This document shows, piece by piece, positions 17,101-23,686 of a DNA stretch of 42,292 nucleotides. Under the pieces are notes generated by a model, which saw only the letters and a program-made list of their open reading frames with translations, made no database searches and was not told the DNA's origin. A program made the translations under genes and the position numbers. This DNA is from Paenibacillus maysiensis (GTDB lineage: Bacteria > Bacillota > Bacilli > Paenibacillales > Paenibacillaceae), in the NCBI RefSeq assembly GCF_000520815.1, contig NZ_ASRY01000013.1:1-42292 (forward strand). The letters are read 5' to 3'. Every line of letters starts with the position of its first letter. Position 1 is the first letter of the stretch.

Positions 17101-18215
17101 CGAACAGCGAAGATGGTGTCGTGGACCGACATGAGTTTGAAACTGAAAAGGCATTATCGGACATGCAGAGCTTGATCGCAGATGGAAGTAAATATTTTAA
17201 TAGAGATTTTCCAGATCGTTATACCAAATCAAGTCCTGTATTTTGGATTGACTCAGGTGTAGCGGATGATATCAAAACAGATGCGTATGATCCTGTTACT
17301 TACGGTGCTGATCCATACCAACTGGCCAATAAGTCACAAAACGACAGTAGCAAGATCAAAAACTTCTACTGGCGTGACCCAGCCAATGAACTGGTACCTT
17401 CCAAGCGTGCTACATTAACGCTGACGTATGATAGCAGTATCGCTCAGGATGCAGGGAAACAAATGACGGTGTTCTATTTTGATTCTGATCTCAAAGACTG
17501 GCAGAACATTGGCGGTGTTGTAGATCCGAAGAAACATACCATTAAAGTACCGTTTGATCGTTTCGGCTACTATGTAGCTGCCAAGGTTGGAGAAACGTAT
17601 AGTGATGTTATTAAACACAAATACGCGAGAGACTATATCGAGGCCATTTTGGCTAAGGGTGTCATGAATCCGATGGATCCAATTAACAGCTTTGGACCTG
17701 ACAGCTACATTAAAAGAGGCGAATTTACTACGATGATGGTAAAAGGCTTGCAAATTCCACTTAACTACAGTGGTGCGAAGCATTTTGATGACGTGTCAGT
17801 TTCAAATGCGATATCAGCAGATGCCCTTTATGATTATCGCTATATCGAAACGGCTGCACGCGCCGGTATTGTAAAAGGTTCGCAACCGAGAATCTTTATG
17901 CCGGAAGATGTCATCACACGTCAAGATGCTGCGGTCATCATTGCCAAAGCATTGAATTTGAAGCTGGAAACAGATCATGACAAGATCATGAAGAATCTGT
18001 CTAAAACCTTTAAAGATGCGGACAAGATTGATTACTATGCGCAAGCATCTGTGTTGGCTATTGCCAAGAAGGGCTTTATCACAGGTTCACCTGTTGATGC
18101 CAGCGATCCCAAAAAAGGATATATGTTTAATCCTACATCCTTGACCTTGCGTGGTGATGCAGCCATTATTGTAGCTAAAGTTATGGCTGATAAAAAGCTA
18201 CTTCCTAAGATCTAG
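14196..18215 (+). CDS. large S-layer homology (SLH) domain surface protein
   Basis: A 1339-residue exported protein held on the wall by C-terminal SLH domains, which bind pyruvylated secondary wall polysaccharide. I place the start at the TTG at 14196: AAAGGAGG (14180-14187) lies 8 bases upstream, and it gives a normal signal peptide with basic start, hydrophobic core and AHA-A cleavage near residue 28. The frame extends to 14157 but that segment is unconvincing. The long central part (about 30-1120) is rich in Thr, Ser, Asn and Val with alternating beta-type segments, probably Ig-like modules; no enzyme motif is seen. Three SLH repeats occupy about 1132-1185, 1193-1250 and 1258-1335, the second and third with ITRQDAAVIIAKAL and LRGDAAIIVAKVM. 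It could be an S-layer subunit or a wall-associated accessory protein. csaB lies just upstream in the same block. Confidence 0.88.
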   Translation: MKRLLSMLLTVGLIIGLVPTALVGTAHAATGTYFIFPNEKYDADSARVVNTDRVTVNGTINGVNGSTISYSVFQLSKNGTTYTEVNKNESQKGGITVAGSTLKITDIKLFPGLNRITFQSSQNSADMKDSIYIEYQDGPKLYDLSATLNGETEQLIENQTTVLTDAKNSGTDDVKVVIQGTAPNADNVTLTSAKSSNTYTVNSYTGYKLTGSVVLSPGKNVVTIKVGNGTQALTVTREITIYTGKPEFSDLNLNKDGNVSTDLTTSPDFTVADTSGIVLKGKVLVPGGASDPKVATINARFIDVSNNGSAVGSTSGVDATIDTANVTTSNGYRVYPFQVNVPTDAVIDHVTGAFLGLTFDDSSTPPAAYPVQFTLRSSTQPYIDDVNYLSDFNVQLLNRINGSGSDQTAAIAEAQKLSGNSMKNKTTDAPSVPVGLEFIVVNGAPTSISELSGVTVHTVGSPQDVVRTINGKSTQVKKIVAYIDSLPKEGTNALNFYLNGDSTKLIKATVNLLQGPFMKYDTIYDGQQIPLNTSSANLNTYKLTQLGNFKGKLLDVSNASDIHYTGSNRNVFLYVNNVLVDLDGTGVDFKLASSSEDAAANALANGNNEIKFVYKPGIEYANTVKVNFTQTNIPVIPVANTQGIIPFTPVSGLSSAPKYSEIAPKSKDANFKKVDDTNYTTSLKNINVFGTFSIADLGTANQVPSALSDITNKDQYILEIKGSDGSEVNWTLNNQFYSAEDAKTVYNSGSTTDKFNSKDLKDLLVYYHPDKKYFSFVLKNQTIPQDGTAVAYNITLYNSGKSGPFATFRLQVSGQSTSFDILRPLPEKRIVNQNFVQVVVNAGNADSVMVGKETAVQEGFDSDYDGTIDYPSTYKAIVTGLKPNKDNKIDVVVTVGKDKQKQTITVKYVPTNIPGEQFMEAMKTSHKVFDGNLTLAFAKGTSLIRRDYDQPQQFKNQVFSGHTLYFAIANSEDGVVDRHEFETEKALSDMQSLIADGSKYFNRDFPDRYTKSSPVFWIDSGVADDIKTDAYDPVTYGADPYQLANKSQNDSSKIKNFYWRDPANELVPSKRATLTLTYDSSIAQDAGKQMTVFYFDSDLKDWQNIGGVVDPKKHTIKVPFDRFGYYVAAKVGETYSDVIKHKYARDYIEAILAKGVMNPMDPINSFGPDSYIKRGEFTTMMVKGLQIPLNYSGAKHFDDVSVSNAISADALYDYRYIETAARAGIVKGSQPRIFMPEDVITRQDAAVIIAKALNLKLETDHDKIMKNLSKTFKDADKIDYYAQASVLAIAKKGFITGSPVDASDPKKGYMFNPTSLTLRGDAAIIVAKVMADKKLLPKI

Positions 18216-18565
18216 GTCCTTAAAAAACTGAATTTATCGAACATCCCTCCATGTGAAATTGGAATTCCCTTTCATATACATGAGAGGGATGTTTTTTAGA
18301 AATCAGCTATTTGACTGGAATTAAGGGCCTATGCCATAATAACAATGAGCAACTAACTAATGGGTAAGTTTACAGCGTTTTGTTCTTGAACTACCATAAA
18401 TGTGTTTAAATTAACTACTTTTTTTGAGTATTTATCTCAAAATGTGTTTATTATTTTTTAATATGTTTTTTTTGTGCACTTATCTGAAACTTTACGCTTA
18501 TTTCGTCGTAGTAGAGGATTAGTGTGCTTAAATATTACATAGAGAAATGAGTGGGGAGTGATGAG
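18216..18565. other. AT-rich intergenic region before the first RND operon
   Basis: It holds the SLH gene's terminator (18240-18298), then very AT-rich sequence with an 11-base direct repeat AAATGTGTTTA at 18398-18408 and 18440-18450, and an inverted repeat TTTTGAG/CTCAAAA (18422-18428 and 18436-18442) next to the second copy. No good promoter was found by eye; TTGAGT (18424) with TATTAT (18449) has too long a spacer. The RND gene has GGGGAG at 18553-18558 as ribosome site. Confidence 0.5.
18240..18298 (+). terminator. intrinsic terminator after the SLH protein gene
   Basis: ACATCCCTC (18241-18249) pairs with GAGGGATGT (18284-18292), with CATGT and ACATG extending the stem inward, followed by six T residues. 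Confidence 0.88.
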
Positions 18566-21500
18566 ATGTCTCAGTTTTCAATACGCCGTCCTGTAACAGT
18601 ATTTATGTTAATTATTGCTTTGCTAATCGGGGGCGGTATTTTTGCGTTAAGGCTTCCTGTCGAGCAGATGCCGGATATGAAGCTGCCATACGCTGCGGTG
18701 GTGACCAGTATTCCAAATGCAACGCCTACAGAGGTTGAGGAATTGGTTACCAAACCTATTGAAAAAAGTTTAGCTTCTATTGAGAACGTGGATACGATTA
18801 CGTCCGAGTCCTCAGAAGGATCATCTATGGTCATGATTCAATTTAACTGGGGCGTAGATATGAACCAGGCGACCCTCGACATGCGGGATAAAGTTGATGG
18901 GGTTAGGGGTTCTCTTCCGGATGCAGCAAATTCGCCACGTGTCCTTAAAGTCGATCTCAACGCAACGCCAGTTATTACTCTCTCTCTTACAGGTGACCAG
19001 GATATTAACAAACTGAAGCCTATTGCTGAAGATATTATTGAGCCGCGGCTTGAAAGAATTTCCGGAGTAGCTGCAGCCAACATGTCAGGTGGGCAAGCTC
19101 GGCTTGTGAAGATTACTGTAGATCAGGCCAAACTTCAAAGCTATGGCATTACGCTAGATCAAATCAGCCAAGCGCTATCGGCTAATAATGTAGCTGGCTC
19201 TGCTGGTTCTGTATATCGTGGTAGTACACAAATCCAGCTTCGGGTTCAAGGTGAATATAAAGCTGTTTCAGAAATGGGTGAAACGCCAATCCCTGTAGGA
19301 AAGGGAAGCGTAAAATTAAAGGACATCGCGACAGTTGAAGATTCCTTGGATGATGTTACAACCATTTCTACCTATAACGGAAAGCCAAGTATCAATATTT
19401 CTGTTACTAAAGCTACAGGGGGAAATACCCTTTCAATCGCCGATTCTGTAAAGGATAGTTTGGATTCGATACGGAAGGAATTGCCTCCGGGAACTCAATT
19501 GGAGATGGTAACAGATGCATCCAAACCCATTAGCGACTCCGTACACTCATTAGTAGAGCATGCTATATTGGGACTTATTATTGCAGCCATTGTGTTGCTG
19601 TTATTTTTGAATAGTATACGTTCTACCATTATTGCTACTATCGTTATTCCAATTTCTTTCGTAGCAACGTTTATGATGATGTATTTCACCGGACAAACCA
19701 TTAATATTATTTCACTCAGCGGTTTGCTTCTGGGGTTAGGATCCTTTGTCGACTTTGCCGTTGTTATTATTGAGAATATTTTTAGGCAGAGACATGAAGG
19801 GAAAAGTATGCTACAAGGGGCTATTGATGGTTCCAAGCAAGTGGGCAATGCGGTTATGGCATCTGCACTTGCACAGATTGTAGTATTTTTACCAGTTGTT
19901 TTTGTTGACGGAATTGCGGGAGTTCTATTTAAACCGTTGGCGTTAACTGTTATTTTTTCTCATATTGCAGCCTTGGTCGTATCTCTTCTGATTGTGCCGA
20001 TGCTCGGCTCGCGTTGGTTACCTACTGTACCAGATGAATCCATATACTCATCAGGTACTTATAAGGGTGTTAACCCTATTGTGTGGTTTAATATTGGCTT
20101 CGAGAAATTTAAGGGTGGGTATCGCCGTGTATTGAAGTGGGGAATTAACCATAGAAAATCTGTTTTAATCATTACTTTATTAATGTTTGTGGCAGCTGGG
20201 GCTCTAATTCCTTTCGTTAAGGCCGAATTTATCCCAGCATCGGATACTGGGGAATTCACAGTTAACGTGAAACTTCCTAATGGAACAGTCTTGGAAGAAA
20301 CGGAAAAGGTTGTTCAAGATATAGAAAAAGAAATTTTGAAAGTTCCGGATCTAGATAAAATGACAGTGACTGTTGGTTCTGGCGGTCTTTCCAGCTATAC
20401 AGGGGTAGCTCCAACCAACTCAGCAGATCTAAGCGTAACACTGAAGGATGGGCATCAGGCAACAGATGTTATAGTTGATGGCCTTCGTAAAAAATTTGAT
20501 AGTATTCCTGATGCAGAGATTACACTGGTGTCTGCAACAGGCCTTTCGAGTGGAGCAGCTGTTAACATTAATCTAAAAGGTGACGATATTGACGTCCTGA
20601 GAGAACTCTCGGACAATCTCGTTGCGGACGTGAAAAAAATACCGGGTACGGTCAATGTGAAAAGTAGCTTGAGTGCGGTTCGCGAAGAATATGAGATTAC
20701 CGTTAATCGGGAGCTTGCTAGTCGGTATGGCTTATCAGCGACCCAAATCTTGTCTGCAGTGAATACTTCTTTTAATGGATCAGTCGCCACAAGCTATCGC
20801 ACAGGTGAAGATCAGATTGATGTGAAGATATCGTTGCCAGAGCAAAACCGCCATGATTTATCCTATTTGAATGCCTTACGCATTACCACTCCACAAGGAA
20901 TTGATGTACCTTTGTCCTCAGTAGCAAGTATAGATAAGCGTGCCGTTCCCGACACTGTTAGTCGTCAAGATCAGACGCGTCAAGTGCAAATTACTGCTGA
21001 CATAGACGGAACAGGGGACATCGTTACCATTAACCAAAAAATAGATGCTCTTTTGAAGAGTACTCACTTCCCTGAAGGCTACAGTGCAGATACGAGTGGT
21101 GGACAAAATGAACAAATGCTGGAGTCTTTTATGAACTTAGCGATAGCTATTTTGCTATCTGTCGTGCTCATTTATATGGTTATGGCAGGACAGTTCGAAT
21201 CGATGCTTACACCGTTTGTTATTATGTTTTCCGTTCCACCTACGGTAATTGGTGTGCTTATCGGTTTAGCTGTAACCGGGGCGAGTCTCAGTGTTTCAGC
21301 TTTGACAGGTTACATCATGCTCGTCGGTTTGGTCGTCAACAATGCTATTGTTATGATTGATTTCATTATTCAGCTTCGAAAAGAAGGCGAAGATCGAGAT
21401 GAAGCTATTATTCATGGAGCGTCTGAGCGGTTGCGTCCGATTTTGATGACAACGCTGGCTACTGTACTAGCTTTGCTCCCAATGGCATTTGCTACAGGCA

Positions 21501-21703
21501 GTGGTAACGAGACACAAGCACCGATGGCAGTTGTTGTTGTATTCGGGTTATCCTTCGCAGCTGTTATTACATTGATTCTTATTCCGGTAGTCTACGTCAT
21601 CATGGATAATATGATACAAAAACGTAAGAATCGGAAATTAAAAAGACAAGCGAAAAGAGAATTGAAAAAAGAAGCGAAACTACAAAAAAGTATTCATATA
21701 TAA
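18566..21703 (+). CDS. RND-family efflux permease (AcrB/SwrC-like), first copy
   Basis: A resistance-nodulation-division permease of 1045 residues, the standard length for the HAE1/SwrC type, with 12 membrane segments and two large extracytoplasmic loops. N-terminal SIRRPVTVFMLIIALLIGGG and FSVPPTVIGVLIGLAVTG are typical. Such pumps use the proton gradient to expel amphipathic compounds; in B. subtilis SwrC exports surfactin. The TM4 proton-relay motif, VDDA in AcrB, reads V-D396-F397-A, so the second Asp is replaced by Phe, and the TM10 lysine position is N925 (VVNNAIV), as in other Gram-positive homologues. RLRPILMTTLATVLALLP is conserved. The ATG at 18566 has GGGGAG upstream. An adaptor gene starts 19 bases later, with the TolC-like gene further downstream. 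Substrate unknown. Confidence 0.93.
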   Translation: MSQFSIRRPVTVFMLIIALLIGGGIFALRLPVEQMPDMKLPYAAVVTSIPNATPTEVEELVTKPIEKSLASIENVDTITSESSEGSSMVMIQFNWGVDMNQATLDMRDKVDGVRGSLPDAANSPRVLKVDLNATPVITLSLTGDQDINKLKPIAEDIIEPRLERISGVAAANMSGGQARLVKITVDQAKLQSYGITLDQISQALSANNVAGSAGSVYRGSTQIQLRVQGEYKAVSEMGETPIPVGKGSVKLKDIATVEDSLDDVTTISTYNGKPSINISVTKATGGNTLSIADSVKDSLDSIRKELPPGTQLEMVTDASKPISDSVHSLVEHAILGLIIAAIVLLLFLNSIRSTIIATIVIPISFVATFMMMYFTGQTINIISLSGLLLGLGSFVDFAVVIIENIFRQRHEGKSMLQGAIDGSKQVGNAVMASALAQIVVFLPVVFVDGIAGVLFKPLALTVIFSHIAALVVSLLIVPMLGSRWLPTVPDESIYSSGTYKGVNPIVWFNIGFEKFKGGYRRVLKWGINHRKSVLIITLLMFVAAGALIPFVKAEFIPASDTGEFTVNVKLPNGTVLEETEKVVQDIEKEILKVPDLDKMTVTVGSGGLSSYTGVAPTNSADLSVTLKDGHQATDVIVDGLRKKFDSIPDAEITLVSATGLSSGAAVNINLKGDDIDVLRELSDNLVADVKKIPGTVNVKSSLSAVREEYEITVNRELASRYGLSATQILSAVNTSFNGSVATSYRTGEDQIDVKISLPEQNRHDLSYLNALRITTPQGIDVPLSSVASIDKRAVPDTVSRQDQTRQVQITADIDGTGDIVTINQKIDALLKSTHFPEGYSADTSGGQNEQMLESFMNLAIAILLSVVLIYMVMAGQFESMLTPFVIMFSVPPTVIGVLIGLAVTGASLSVSALTGYIMLVGLVVNNAIVMIDFIIQLRKEGEDRDEAIIHGASERLRPILMTTLATVLALLPMAFATGSGNETQAPMAVVVVFGLSFAAVITLILIPVVYVIMDNMIQKRKNRKLKRQAKRELKKEAKLQKSIHI

Positions 21704-21722
21704 GGTGAGGTGGAGAAACATA

Positions 21723-23069
21723 ATGAATAAAAAAAGTGCTCTGATTGCTACAACTTTGCTTTTATCAGTTGCATTAGCGGGTTGCGGTGGGGGGGAGGCC
21801 CCTGCCGCACCAACTGCGGCGCAGCAAGCCATTCCGGTCCAAGTGGCAAAGGTGGCCAAAGGCAGCATTAACGATTCAACAGGTATTATTGGAAGCTTTG
21901 CTCCCAAAGAGACGGCTCAGGTGTCTCCTAAAATTAGTGGTAAGATTCAAAGTATTAATCTTACAGTGGGGCAAAAAGTAAGCAAAGGCGACACACTATT
22001 TACTATAGACCAAAAGGATTTGCAGGACGCGATTAAGCAATCTCAGGAATCGTACCAAGTTGCCTTGGCCAATTTAAAGCAGGCTGAGTCTGGCGCAGCG
22101 CAATCTGTACAACAGGCAGAGTCTAGTGTGGATCAAGCCAAAAGCGCGCTTGTTCAGCAAGACAATACCATTACCCAAGCTCAGACCGCTCTGGTAGATG
22201 CTCAAAGTTCCGTGCGTGATGCTCAAAATACGCTTAATCGCAACCAACAGTTGTTTAGTGCGGGCGCTCTTTCTCAATCTGATTTAGAGCAGTCTCAAAT
22301 AGCGCATAGAAGGGCTTTAACTGCGGTGGAGAATGCACAGATCACACTTCACAATGCCCAAACGTCCAAGGAAAGTGCACAAACAACATATAATAATGCT
22401 CTAAAATCATTGCGTCTTGCACAACAGAAAACGGGCATTGACGTAGCGCGTGCTTCTGTCAATCAAGCTAAGTCCAGTTTAGACACAGCACGTAGTCAAC
22501 TGGTGGATGCTGTAGTCAAAGCTCCGATTTCCGGCACGATATCGGTAGTAACAGGAACCCAGGGGCAAATGGTTAGTGCACAATCAGCGGTTGCTACAAT
22601 AGCGAATACCGATCCTATTATTGCTAAAGTTAACGTTTCTGAATCTGAGCTTCTTAAGCTACAGGTGGGTTCATCTGTGACTGTAGGTGTGGACTCGTTA
22701 GATAAGCGAATTGAAGCCAGAGTATCGGCCGTCAATCCGGTAATGGATAATGATCTCAAGGCATATCCTGTCGAGGTTTCGGTTCCTAATGGTTCAGGTG
22801 AATTAAAATCAGGGATGGTTGTAACTGTATACATGAAATCAGAAGCTCCTAAAAACATTTTGGTATCGCAGGATGCCATTACGGAGCAGGCAGGGAAAAA
22901 GTATGCCTATGTAGTGGAAGGAACTGTGGCTAAGCGGGTAGAAGTGCAAACAGGTCAGGAAAGTGCCAAACAGGTTGAAGTAACCAAGGGGCTTGCTGAG
23001 GGGCAAAATGTCGTCGTTAAGGGAGTAAGTCTCCTTACGGATGGTGCGAAGATTAATGTAGTCAAGTAA
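21723..23069 (+). CDS. RND adaptor lipoprotein (membrane fusion protein), first copy
   Basis: Periplasmic-type adaptor that joins an RND permease to an exit duct. The 448-residue product has a lipoprotein signal peptide with lipobox LAGC and lipidated Cys21, a biotinyl-lipoyl half-motif (about 64-96, VSPKISGKIQSINLTVGQKVSKGD), a long Ala/Gln-rich helical hairpin (about 100-262), the second lipoyl half with VKAPISGTISVVTGTQGQMV, then beta-barrel and membrane-proximal domains. At the hairpin tip R173-x3-L177-x6-S184 reproduces the RLS motif through which AcrA docks on TolC, which is surprising in a monoderm. The ATG at 21723 has GAGGTGG upstream and follows the permease by 19 bases, so they are one operon. 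Confidence 0.93.
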   Translation: MNKKSALIATTLLLSVALAGCGGGEAPAAPTAAQQAIPVQVAKVAKGSINDSTGIIGSFAPKETAQVSPKISGKIQSINLTVGQKVSKGDTLFTIDQKDLQDAIKQSQESYQVALANLKQAESGAAQSVQQAESSVDQAKSALVQQDNTITQAQTALVDAQSSVRDAQNTLNRNQQLFSAGALSQSDLEQSQIAHRRALTAVENAQITLHNAQTSKESAQTTYNNALKSLRLAQQKTGIDVARASVNQAKSSLDTARSQLVDAVVKAPISGTISVVTGTQGQMVSAQSAVATIANTDPIIAKVNVSESELLKLQVGSSVTVGVDSLDKRIEARVSAVNPVMDNDLKAYPVEVSVPNGSGELKSGMVVTVYMKSEAPKNILVSQDAITEQAGKKYAYVVEGTVAKRVEVQTGQESAKQVEVTKGLAEGQNVVVKGVSLLTDGAKINVVK

Positions 23070-23611
23070 TTTGTCTCGGCTATATGTACAGTAAATCACT
23101 GTTACTCCGTCATTCCTACTACTTAAAGTGTATTAGAGTATTAGATTTCAAGGGAATCTATAGACTTTATGTGCTTTATATATTCTATGGGTAATTCTTA
23201 ACGAATATACTCCATTAAAGACCGACTTAAATGTACGAAAATAATCCTTGTACATTTAAGGTTGATAAGGTAAAAGTTGTAGGATGACGGAGGAACAGGT
23301 TCAATAGTATAATTATGACTGTGGAAAGCGGAATACATATTCAAAAAAAATAAATTTTTTTTTTGAAACGGACGCAACTTTTTGAACCCATGCTACGTCT
23401 AATTGGGTGAGTATGAAACAAAGGGGTACAAAAGCGTAAAGACATAATTCGCTAAAAAAATTCTTTACTGCATTGTTATCACATTGTATAATACTGGAGT
23501 ACGTCATAAATGGACGCTTTCTTTCAACTAGATTCCAAGCTTCTGTGATATTGTCACAGATATCATTTTATAAGGGTTCTCATAAAGCTCGGAAAGGAGG
23601 TGTAACGACTG
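23070..23611. other. 540-base intergenic region before the abundant exported protein
   Basis: No gene seen. It has a short inverted repeat ACAGT/ACTGT at about 23087-23101, a perfect 11-base inverted repeat CTTAAATGTAC (23226-23236) with GTACATTTAAG (23250-23260) lacking a T run, a strong-looking promoter at 23464-23492, and a leader stem TCTGTGA (23542-23548) with TCACAGA (23554-23560). The leader of roughly 110 bases ends in the AAAGGAGGTG site at 23593-23602. Confidence 0.6.
23464..23492 (+). promoter_or_regulatory. candidate vegetative promoter of the four-repeat exported protein
   Basis: TTTACT (23464-23469) and perfect TATAAT (23487-23492) with a 17-base spacer. The long leader with a stem-loop, followed by excellent ribosome sites, suggests strong expression. 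Confidence 0.7.
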
Positions 23612-23686
23612 ATGAGTGACAAGATCCGACAAAAAGACAAAAATAATATTTCTGGTTATATTCAAGGAGGAGAAAAAAAGGTTATG
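23593..23686 (+). promoter_or_regulatory. tandem in-frame translation start sites
   Basis: AAAGGAGGTG (23593-23602) precedes ATG 23612 by 9 bases, and AAGGAGGAG (23664-23672) precedes the in-frame ATG 23684 by 11 bases. Both sites are well placed. Initiation at the first adds 24 hydrophilic residues in front of a complete signal peptide. Confidence 0.7.
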
